DNA of 64,000 nt from NCBI GenBank assembly GCA_028875185.1, contig JAPPFH010000110.1, positions 1 to 64,000 on the forward strand. Direction: 5' to 3'. The notes beneath the pieces were generated by a model. That model was not told the DNA's origin. It saw only the letters and a program-made list of their open reading frames with translations, and made no database searches. Origin of the DNA: Chloroflexota bacterium. Lineage in GTDB: Bacteria > Chloroflexota > Anaerolineae > Aggregatilineales > Phototrophicaceae. A program made the translations under genes and the position numbers. Numbering within the stretch: position 1 is the stretch's first letter; each line of letters opens with the position of its first letter. This document shows positions 44,510-53,081 of this stretch, one piece after another.

Positions 44510-47177
44510 GGGCCCGGGCGACAGGCAGACTGAGGCGATCCCGGCGCCGGACTCCACGAAGCTGGAGCGCGCCGGAGCCCCAGAAACGCGTCCGATCGAG
44601 GACCTGACGCTAAGCGAACTCGTCAGCCGCTGGCTGCGCGCGCCGCGCTCGACCTGGCGCGGATTCAGGCTGGCGGCAGCCGCTCATGGAGCCAACCAGC
44701 CTCAAGTCCAAGCGGCGGCTTCCGCTATTGCGATTCAATCCTCAGAAACAATTGAGCGGGAAGGCGGCGCCGAGACCGCTTTGCACGCTCTGCCGCGCGC
44801 CTTGCTTCATGTGGATGCCATTCAATTGCTGCTATACGCTGCCGCCATCGTTTGCGCCATGATCGGCAGCGTCATCGTACGCGGCAGTGATGATGTGACG
44901 CGCGCCGATGGCTATTCATTGAGCTTCGGCGGTCCCTATCTATGGCTCGGGTTTCTGCTTTGGCTGATCGCGGAAGTCGTTGGCAACTGGAAGCGGCTGA
45001 AGGGCTATTGGCGGACGCTCGACGCCGGCGAACGTTTACGTTGGGCAGCGCGAGCCTTGCCCATATTGATCTGGTTTAGCGCGATTCTCACATTCAACGC
45101 GTCGATGAGCGCGCCGCGGGACAGCGCTACCGACTTAGCGCTGACGGCTATCGGGCGCTTCGCATTTGGCTGCGCCCTCTGGCTCGCAATTGAAGTCGCC
45201 AATTGGCAAATTCGTCGGCGTCACGCATATACCGACGTCAGATCTCCGAAGATCATAATTCGGCGAAGCGCAATCCGGCCGCAAGTCAGTCGATTGCGCC
45301 TGGCGCTCTTCACGGTTGCAACGATATGCAGCCTGCTGGTTTGGATGAACACCACCGGCAATCGGATTGAGCCGCCGGTGATCTTGCTCTGGCTGATTAG
45401 CGCGGCTTTATGGGGGTTCGTCTTTGCGCCGCTCCGTTGGAATCCATTTGCCTGGGCTAGCGGCAAAATAGATTGCTTTCGCCGGATTCGCTGGCGCGAC
45501 CATCGCGTGACCATTGCATCCCTCGCCCTGGTCATGATCTTGGGCGCTGCATTCCGCTTCAACGAGCTCGATGCCTATCCGCCTCAGATGTACAGCGATC
45601 AGGTTGAGAAAATCCAGGACGCATACAAGATCCACCATCTCGGTGACTATCGAATCTTTTTTGCAAATATCGGCGGCAGGGAGCCGCTCCACTTCTACTT
45701 CTTGTCCATACTTGCGAGCCAGCCGGGCATGGAATTTGATCACTACGCGCTCAAGTTAATGTCGGCGATCGAGAGCCTGATTACGCTGCCGATCGTGTTT
45801 TGGCTGGGCGCCGAAGTGATGGGCAAAGACCGTCGCCGTTTCGGCCTGCTGTTCGGCGCGCTGGCTGCGGCGCTGGTCGCCGTCAGCTTCTGGCATACGG
45901 TCATCGGCCGGCAAGGCTTGCGCATCAGCCTGGCGCCGCTTTTCTCAGCTTTGACCGCCATCTACCTCATTCGAGGCTTGCGCTGCAATCGGCGCTCGGA
46001 TTATGTGAAAGCCGGGCTTGCCCTCGGTTTCGGACTTATGGGATATCAAGCGGTTCGTATGCTGCCGCTTGCCGCAGTCGCCGGCGTCGCGCTCGCCTTT
46101 GCATTCGGCAGGCACTCGTGGCGGACGCGCCTTGAATATCTCCTCAATCTGGCGGTACTGGCCTTTGTGGCTTTGATGGTTTTCTTGCCCATGCTTCACT
46201 ACTGGATTGAAGAGCCGGAAAATTATATGCGCCGCGCAAACACGCGCGTATTTGGAGACTTGCCGACGACTGATGCGGAACGCGCGGCATTCCTCGCGGA
46301 TAGCGTTCCTGTCTTGCTGAACAATATCAAAAAGACAGCGTTGATGTATCACTTTTACGGGGACAACAGTTGGGTCAGTGGCTTGGGCGACGAACCAGCG
46401 ATGGACCCGGTAAGCGCCGCCTTCATGATCCTGGGTTTGGCGGCGTGGCTCGCCTTGATCGTCAAATCGCGCGAGCCTGCTTTGGCTTTTGTGCCCATCT
46501 ATCTCGTGGCGATGTTATTGCCGACGGCGCTCGCGCTATCGTTTCCGATTGAAGTGCCCAGTTTTATCCGAGCCAGCGGCGCTATTCCGCCAGCTTATCT
46601 GATCGCCGCGCTTCCCTTTGCGGTCTTTTGCCTGCGCCTGTGTAAATGCCTTTCAGGGCCTGCGGGCAAAGTCGTTGCCGCCTCGTTTGCGGCTGTCTTG
46701 CTGCTCGCCGCCAACGACTACAATACAAGCTTGTATTTCGGGAGATTCACCGACGACTACGTTCGCGCATCGCATCCGCAGGCGCAGGCTGGCGCAATTT
46801 TGAGAGGCTTCGCCGAGAGCGACGGCGCCTATGGCAACGCCTTTGTGCTTGCGTCAGCACATTGGTGGGATACGCGCGCTATCGGGATCGAAGCAGGCAT
46901 GATGTTCTGGGACAGTGGCGGAGAGGCGCGCGCGGCGCCACAATTGATCGAACGCGGTCTACGGAGGGAGGCCCCCTATCGGCTTGATCCCGAGCGCGAC
47001 CTGCTCTTCTTTTACGCCCGCCAGAACCTGGAGGCGCTGGAGTTGCTTAGCGGCTGGTTCCCGAATGGCCGGCAGCTGCTGGTTGATGTCGAGCCACAGC
47101 AGAAATCATTCTATGTTTTTCGCGCGCCGGCACTGGGCGCCGCTGGCTTGCGGCAATTCCTCTATGAGAATCGGTAG
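44502..47177 (+). CDS. Giant GT39-like multi-pass membrane protein
   Basis: 891 residues. An N-terminal soluble region of about 100 residues is followed by about 14 hydrophobic helices. After the fifth or so helix, RFNELDAYPPQMYSDQVEKI sits where GT39-family enzymes have their catalytic acidic loop, and REPLHFYFLSILA continues that family pattern. It probably transfers sugars from a polyprenyl donor on the outer side of the membrane. The N-terminal soluble part is unfamiliar. Coupled to the methyltransferase by overlap. Confidence 0.7.
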   Translation: MNEGPGDRQTEAIPAPDSTKLERAGAPETRPIEDLTLSELVSRWLRAPRSTWRGFRLAAAAHGANQPQVQAAASAIAIQSSETIEREGGAETALHALPRALLHVDAIQLLLYAAAIVCAMIGSVIVRGSDDVTRADGYSLSFGGPYLWLGFLLWLIAEVVGNWKRLKGYWRTLDAGERLRWAARALPILIWFSAILTFNASMSAPRDSATDLALTAIGRFAFGCALWLAIEVANWQIRRRHAYTDVRSPKIIIRRSAIRPQVSRLRLALFTVATICSLLVWMNTTGNRIEPPVILLWLISAALWGFVFAPLRWNPFAWASGKIDCFRRIRWRDHRVTIASLALVMILGAAFRFNELDAYPPQMYSDQVEKIQDAYKIHHLGDYRIFFANIGGREPLHFYFLSILASQPGMEFDHYALKLMSAIESLITLPIVFWLGAEVMGKDRRRFGLLFGALAAALVAVSFWHTVIGRQGLRISLAPLFSALTAIYLIRGLRCNRRSDYVKAGLALGFGLMGYQAVRMLPLAAVAGVALAFAFGRHSWRTRLEYLLNLAVLAFVALMVFLPMLHYWIEEPENYMRRANTRVFGDLPTTDAERAAFLADSVPVLLNNIKKTALMYHFYGDNSWVSGLGDEPAMDPVSAAFMILGLAAWLALIVKSREPALAFVPIYLVAMLLPTALALSFPIEVPSFIRASGAIPPAYLIAALPFAVFCLRLCKCLSGPAGKVVAASFAAVLLLAANDYNTSLYFGRFTDDYVRASHPQAQAGAILRGFAESDGAYGNAFVLASAHWWDTRAIGIEAGMMFWDSGGEARAAPQLIERGLRREAPYRLDPERDLLFFYARQNLEALELLSGWFPNGRQLLVDVEPQQKSFYVFRAPALGAAGLRQFLYENR

Positions 47178-47195
47178 ACATGATAGCAATTCGCT

Positions 47196-50100
47196 ATGGA
47201 TGCGGCCTTAACAGGAAGGTCGAAGCGCCCGCCGATGAGAATTAGAGCCCTTACTGCATTCTTCCTGGCGGCCATTCTAATCTTCGGCGGCGCCTTGCGC
47301 TTCGTCGGGCAGAATTGGGACGATTTCTCGCATACGCATCCCGATGAATTGTTCCTCACGCTGCTCGTCCTGCCAAATATCGGCGGCAATAACGCTTTCA
47401 CCAATGACGAGGAACACTTTCCAGCGCTGCAGCTTCTCATCCCAAGTGATTCGACCGAGATTCTCAGCCGCGATGACCTGCGCAATTTTCCCAACGCGCA
47501 GCTAGGCGTCGTGCGCGATTCCTTCGCGGCCAAAGCAAGCAGCTGGCTAATCGACGCCGACCAAATCCAAGTCTTTGACGACATCCCTAGCGCGCAGGCC
47601 GCCTTGCGTGCTCGTCATGTGCGCGCGCTGCTCGTCGAGAGCCGGCGCTCGCCAGAACTGGAAGGTGTGATTAATTCGGATTTACTCTCCTCAGCCGACC
47701 TGCAGGCATTGCGCTGTCTGCATCTAAACCCGAATTCCACGGGCATCGGCGGCTACTTTGATACCAGCTGCTCGCCTTTGAATCCGCATAACGCCGGTCA
47801 CGGATTCTTTGTGTACGGGACGCTGCCGCTGCTGCTCGCTCACTACGCCAGCGACTTTGTCCGCACGCAGACCGAGCAAGACTCAGGCGCCTTCGACTTT
47901 CAGGGCGGTCATCTGGTGTGGCGCGCGCTCTCGATGTTCTTCGATATCCTCAGCATCGTGGTTGTTTTCGCGCTCGGCGCGCGGCTGCACAATCGCTGGG
48001 TTGGTTTGCTCGCCGCCCTATTCTATGCCGCCGCGCCACTGGCGATACAGAAGGCGCACTTCGGAACCGTGAATGCGATGGCGGCTTTTTTCGTCGTTCT
48101 CGCGCTGTATTTCGCCGCGCAGGTCCAGCAGCGTGGAAAGCTCCTGCCCTACCTGTTCTTCGGCATCGCCTGCGGGTTGGCGGTCGCCAGCCGAATAAAT
48201 CTGGCGCCCTTGGCCGGAATCATCCTTATCCCAGCCGTCGTGCAGGCGCTGCCCGCGTTCGACCGCCGTCTTAGCCAGAACGAACGCGCCGCCATCGCCG
48301 CTCGTCACGTTGCCGGCTTGTTGCTGGCCGGGCTCGGCGCATTCCTAGCATTCCGCATTTGTAATCCTTACGCATTTAGCGGACCGGGCTTTTTCGGATT
48401 GCTGCCAAATGAACGATGGTTCGCCAATCTGGCTCAGGTCAGCCGTGGGGTCAGCGGCGCGCAGGATTATCCGCCGCTCTGGCAATGGCTGGCGCGCTCG
48501 CCTCTCGTCTACATAACCAAGGATTTGCTGTTTTGGGGAATGGGTTTGAGCTTTGGCGTTGTAGCTGGCTGCGGCTGGTTTTGGGCGGCGTATCGCGCTT
48601 TTCGCAATCGACCGGCTGCGACGGCATATCTGGTCCTGATCGTATGGATCGGCGGCTACCTGTTGTGGATGAGCGGACTATGGGCGATGACCATGCGCTA
48701 CTACCTGCCATTGTACGGCGCATTTGCCGTCCTGGCGGGCTGGTGCCTGTACGAACTTAATCTCCACGCGCGCACACACAAACGAAGCTTGCCGATCACG
48801 TCTTGGCTGTTGGGCGGCATAGGATCAGTCTTCGCCGTGGTCGGCGCGTACCAGGTCGCCGGCGGAGTAGCCGACGCGACCGCGCTTAGCGCGCTCGGCC
48901 TCGGCGTCGCGCTTTTGGCTTGCGCCGCGCTGCCGCCGCTGAATCGCTTTCGCCCCTTGATCTTAGGCGTATTCGCCATCGGGTTCGCGTTGATTTGGGG
49001 TCTGATGCACGGCAATATTTATCGGCATCAGACAACACTTGTTCAGTCTTCGCGTTACATTTTCGAGCGTGTGCCGGGCGACTTCGCTATGCGGATCGAG
49101 GACGCGCCGGACTCCGTGCCTTTGATCAATCTCGCCGTGCATGACAGCGGGCTTTCAATCGCGGATCTGAGCGGCGCTCTCTTTGAACGCGCAACGCTTT
49201 ATCGCGAGCTCGAGCCAACGCGCGACAGTTTCGTCGCGCCAGCAAGCGGTGAGGTGTTGAGCGTATTCGCGCCCCATCTTGGCGATCCCTGGGACGATGA
49301 GGCGCCGGAAGAAGTCATACTGCGCGTGTACGCGGCCGGCGGCGAATCGCTACTGGCTGAAGCGATCTTGAGAACAAATCTTAGGCGCGACGATCATCCG
49401 CTCGGCGCGTCATACAGCATACCATTTTCCGAGCCGCTTCAGGTCGTGGCGGACGAACGCTACGAATTTGAGGCGCTCATCGGCGCCGGCAGCGGAGACG
49501 TCATAGGATCTGGCTCGGTCGTGCTCACCGAAGGCGACTGGGACAATCGCGCCACTGGAATCCGCACTTGCGACTTGCCCGACGGATTGACGCTGGCGGA
49601 CGATCCGCCCTCAGGTATGGTACATGCTCATGAATGCCGCGGTTCGCAAGCCTTTTATCGCCTCGTGAACGCCCAAGACCAGATCATGTCCTTTCCGGTG
49701 GACAATCAGATTAAGTACGATGACATCCTGCGCACGCTCGATATCGGCGATTATCTGACGATCGCCAGCAATCGATTTTATGATGCGGAAACGCGCAATC
49801 CAATGCGCTGGCCCTTGACGACGCTCTACTACAAGAAGCTGTTCGCGGGCGAACTCGGCTACGAACTCGAGCGGGTATTCGATGAAAGTTTCGAGTTCGG
49901 TCCCTGGCGCGTGTCTGATCAGCACCTGCCCGTCTATGAGTCCCCCGCCTGGCTGAACGAACTGGAAGCCGACGAAGCCTTCCACGTGTATGATCATCCA
50001 GCGGTATTCATCTTCCGCAAATCGCCGGATTATTCGCGCGCGAAAGTCGAAGCCGCGCTTGCCGAAGTCTCGCTCAAACAGGAGAACGATTTGCACGGCA

Positions 50101-53081
50101 GCCAAAACGAGGCGCAGTTGCTCGGCGTATTCTATTGGAGTTCGGCTGAGGCTGATGCCGTTCCCACCGCGCTAACTTTCCCGCATGAAGATTACGCGAG
50201 GCAAACATCCGGCGGAACTTGGTCCGAGCGCTTCTTCAGCGACAGCATTATCAATACCAATCAGGCGATTGGCGTGCTCGCCTGGTACGCGACCATATTC
50301 GTCTTCGGCGCGCTCGCCTTTCCGCTGGTGTTCTCGCTGTTTCCCTCTATGGCTGATGGCGGTTACGGCGTCTGCAAACTGATCGGGATGCTGCTGGTCG
50401 CATTTTTCGCCTGGGCTGTTTCCAGCTTGAAAATCCCCATCTGGTCTCAAGGCGGCATACTGTTTTCCGCCGTGCTGCTTGCTCTGCTAAGCGGGTTCAT
50501 AGGATACCGCAATCGCAGGCGCCTGGCGGCGTTTTTGCGCGATCGCTGGCGGCGGCTCGCCTGGATGGAGCTAATCAGCATCATCGCCTTCAGCGCCATG
50601 ATTCTAGTGCGCTTGACCAATCCCGATCTTTGGCATCCCTACAAAGGTGGCGAGAAGCCGATGGACTTCGCCTATTTGAACGGCGTCCTACGCAGCACCA
50701 CCTTCCCGCCGATTGATCCCTGGTTCGCCGGCGGATTCATCAACTATTATTACTTTGGCTATGTGTTGCTAGGCGCGCCGACGCTCTTGCTTGGCGTGAT
50801 ACCGGCCTTTGCCTACAATCTCATGATCCCCATCATTTTCAGTTTGACCGGCTTGGGCGCTTTCGCCGCTGCCTACAACATATTGTCGCATTGGCGCGAG
50901 AATGACCACCTCCAGCTACCGATCAAGATTTCTGCTACGCGTAAACTCGGCAATCCCTGGATCGGCGGGCTTATGGCGCTGCTGCTCTGCGTCGTGCTCG
51001 GCAACCTCGATACCGCGCGCGTGTTGGGCAATGGCGTCGCCAGCCTGGGCGGCTACAACAGACCCTTGGGCTTGGAAAAATTCTTAATCGACGAATATAC
51101 CGAGGAAACGGGCAGCGACGCGCCGGCTGAAGTTCGCGCGCAGTTGGCTGAGCGCGCCCGTACCTGGCAGCCATGGGATCGTATTCGCTATGAGTTTGAC
51201 AGTTCGCTTTCTCTCGTGGGCGGGTTGCTGCGCGGCGCCGGGCGAGCGCTGCAGGGCGAGCCACTGCCAATCGGCAGCGATCGTTGGTATTGGGGACCGT
51301 CGCGCGTCCTGGCGGAAACGCCGGGCGTCGGTGGCGGCGCCATCACCGAGATGCCGTTTTTCACCTTTCTCTATGGTGATCTTCACGCCCACATGATCAG
51401 CATGCCCTTTATTCTCATGGCGGTTCTCTTCGTATTCAACGAGCTGGCGCAAGCGGGCGGCGAACAGCGGGCGAAGCTTGAACGCTTTCTCGCGTTGGCG
51501 CTGGGCGCCTTGGCTGTCGGCGTACTGCGAGCGACCAATACCTGGGATTGGCCCACGATGACGCTCTTCGCAGTCGTCGGGCTGGGCTATGCCTGGTGGC
51601 TGCGCTGGCGCTCGACGCTCCGCCCGCCTACAGATCTGCGATTCTACGCTGGTCTTTGCGGCGCGCTGCTATTGGCGGCTGCGCTGATCACAGTATTGAT
51701 TCCGCCAGCCCGGGCGGCGTTCAATGGCATCGTGCCGCCGCTGACGAGCGCCGCCATCGCCATTCGCCTGCTGCTGCTGGCGGGCGCCGCGCTAGTCTTG
51801 CTTCGAGTAGCCGTCAAATTCTGGCTTACGCGCGCGTCCGCGCTTGAATTAGCCGGGAGTATCGGCGCATTCCTCTTGCTCAATTTCGCGGCTGCCCTGC
51901 CCTACACATCCTGGTACGCCGCGATCTATAACAGCGTCAGATTATGGGAAGGCGGCAAGACCCCGCTCTGGGCTTACTTCGACATTTATGGTCTGTTTCT
52001 TTTCCTTATCGCATCCCTCTTGCTCTTGGATACGGCTCGCTGGCTGCGCGCGACACCGGTTCGCGCGCTCATCGACAATCTTACCCTGGCGAAATCTGCG
52101 GCTGGCTTAGGCCTGCTCATCGGTCTGCTTGCGGTCGGATTAGCCATGGCCAGCTACCAGGTCGCCCTGATCGTCCTGCCGCTAGTCGCTTGGATTGTTC
52201 TCCTATTCTTTCGCTCGCGCCAGTCGCTTGCCATGCGCTTTATACTGGTGCTTGTCGGCCTGGCGCTATCGCTGACGCTCGGCGTTGAAATCATCGTCAT
52301 TGGCGGCGATATCGGCCGGCAGAATACCGTCTTCAAGTTTTACATGCAGGTATGGCTGCTCCTTAGCGTTGCCTGCGGCGTCGCCTTCGCCTGTCTGCTG
52401 CGCGCCTCCGACGAAATCGTCAAGCCCTTGCGCATTGCCTGGTACGTGACCTGCGCCATACTGGTATTTGTCGCGGGCTTGTTTCCGATCGTGGGGACGC
52501 GAGGGCGATCGTTCGATCGCATGGCGCCAAAGCTGCCGCTGACGCTGAACGGGCTGGATTACATGACCCAATCGCGCCATTATGAGAGCGCGCCAAGCAC
52601 GGGGCAAAACGCCTGGATAGATCTGGCAGTGGATCATCAACTCATTCGCTGGCTGCAAGAGCGCGCTAGCGGATCGCCGGTGATCATTGAAGGGCGGCGG
52701 CGGCCCAGCGAGTATCAGTGGAACGGCCGCATTTCTATCGCAACAGGCCTGCCATCGGTGCTCGGCTGGAACTTCCATCAGCGGCAGCAGCGAACTTTCC
52801 ATCCGATGCCCCGTTGGGTCGACCAGCGCGAGCAGAATGTCCTGCAATTCTACAATACCGAGGACATTGATATCGCCGTCGAGATCATCAATCATTACGA
52901 TATCAAGTACATCATCAGAAGCGGCTTGGAAGAAGTGCATTCGTCCGCCGCCGGATTAGCGAAATTCGACCGCATGGTTGAATCGGGCTTGCTCGATGTC
53001 GCGTTTGTCATTGAGGGAGGGACGATATACGAGGTAAATGACGACGCGATCTTCGGCAATCTGGTGGAGCGGTTCCGATGA
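47196..53081 (+). CDS. 1961-residue fusion of GT39-like and DUF2298 (YYY) membrane domains
   Basis: Start ATG 47196 or 47235. Residues 15-600 form a GT39-like membrane domain: HTHPDEL near 46-52 and later SPLNPHNAGHGFFVYGTLPL. Residues about 62-182 between them form an extra external insert. A beta-rich external stretch (about 630-1000) leads into the DUF2298 part with the triple-tyrosine motif NYYYFGY near 1185 and GDLHAHM near 1395, both signatures of the Chlor_Arch_YYY family. More than 25 hydrophobic helices in total. Function of DUF2298 is unknown; joining it to a glycosyltransferase points to surface-glycan synthesis. Confidence 0.75.
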   Translation: MDAALTGRSKRPPMRIRALTAFFLAAILIFGGALRFVGQNWDDFSHTHPDELFLTLLVLPNIGGNNAFTNDEEHFPALQLLIPSDSTEILSRDDLRNFPNAQLGVVRDSFAAKASSWLIDADQIQVFDDIPSAQAALRARHVRALLVESRRSPELEGVINSDLLSSADLQALRCLHLNPNSTGIGGYFDTSCSPLNPHNAGHGFFVYGTLPLLLAHYASDFVRTQTEQDSGAFDFQGGHLVWRALSMFFDILSIVVVFALGARLHNRWVGLLAALFYAAAPLAIQKAHFGTVNAMAAFFVVLALYFAAQVQQRGKLLPYLFFGIACGLAVASRINLAPLAGIILIPAVVQALPAFDRRLSQNERAAIAARHVAGLLLAGLGAFLAFRICNPYAFSGPGFFGLLPNERWFANLAQVSRGVSGAQDYPPLWQWLARSPLVYITKDLLFWGMGLSFGVVAGCGWFWAAYRAFRNRPAATAYLVLIVWIGGYLLWMSGLWAMTMRYYLPLYGAFAVLAGWCLYELNLHARTHKRSLPITSWLLGGIGSVFAVVGAYQVAGGVADATALSALGLGVALLACAALPPLNRFRPLILGVFAIGFALIWGLMHGNIYRHQTTLVQSSRYIFERVPGDFAMRIEDAPDSVPLINLAVHDSGLSIADLSGALFERATLYRELEPTRDSFVAPASGEVLSVFAPHLGDPWDDEAPEEVILRVYAAGGESLLAEAILRTNLRRDDHPLGASYSIPFSEPLQVVADERYEFEALIGAGSGDVIGSGSVVLTEGDWDNRATGIRTCDLPDGLTLADDPPSGMVHAHECRGSQAFYRLVNAQDQIMSFPVDNQIKYDDILRTLDIGDYLTIASNRFYDAETRNPMRWPLTTLYYKKLFAGELGYELERVFDESFEFGPWRVSDQHLPVYESPAWLNELEADEAFHVYDHPAVFIFRKSPDYSRAKVEAALAEVSLKQENDLHGSQNEAQLLGVFYWSSAEADAVPTALTFPHEDYARQTSGGTWSERFFSDSIINTNQAIGVLAWYATIFVFGALAFPLVFSLFPSMADGGYGVCKLIGMLLVAFFAWAVSSLKIPIWSQGGILFSAVLLALLSGFIGYRNRRRLAAFLRDRWRRLAWMELISIIAFSAMILVRLTNPDLWHPYKGGEKPMDFAYLNGVLRSTTFPPIDPWFAGGFINYYYFGYVLLGAPTLLLGVIPAFAYNLMIPIIFSLTGLGAFAAAYNILSHWRENDHLQLPIKISATRKLGNPWIGGLMALLLCVVLGNLDTARVLGNGVASLGGYNRPLGLEKFLIDEYTEETGSDAPAEVRAQLAERARTWQPWDRIRYEFDSSLSLVGGLLRGAGRALQGEPLPIGSDRWYWGPSRVLAETPGVGGGAITEMPFFTFLYGDLHAHMISMPFILMAVLFVFNELAQAGGEQRAKLERFLALALGALAVGVLRATNTWDWPTMTLFAVVGLGYAWWLRWRSTLRPPTDLRFYAGLCGALLLAAALITVLIPPARAAFNGIVPPLTSAAIAIRLLLLAGAALVLLRVAVKFWLTRASALELAGSIGAFLLLNFAAALPYTSWYAAIYNSVRLWEGGKTPLWAYFDIYGLFLFLIASLLLLDTARWLRATPVRALIDNLTLAKSAAGLGLLIGLLAVGLAMASYQVALIVLPLVAWIVLLFFRSRQSLAMRFILVLVGLALSLTLGVEIIVIGGDIGRQNTVFKFYMQVWLLLSVACGVAFACLLRASDEIVKPLRIAWYVTCAILVFVAGLFPIVGTRGRSFDRMAPKLPLTLNGLDYMTQSRHYESAPSTGQNAWIDLAVDHQLIRWLQERASGSPVIIEGRRRPSEYQWNGRISIATGLPSVLGWNFHQRQQRTFHPMPRWVDQREQNVLQFYNTEDIDIAVEIINHYDIKYIIRSGLEEVHSSAAGLAKFDRMVESGLLDVAFVIEGGTIYEVNDDAIFGNLVERFR

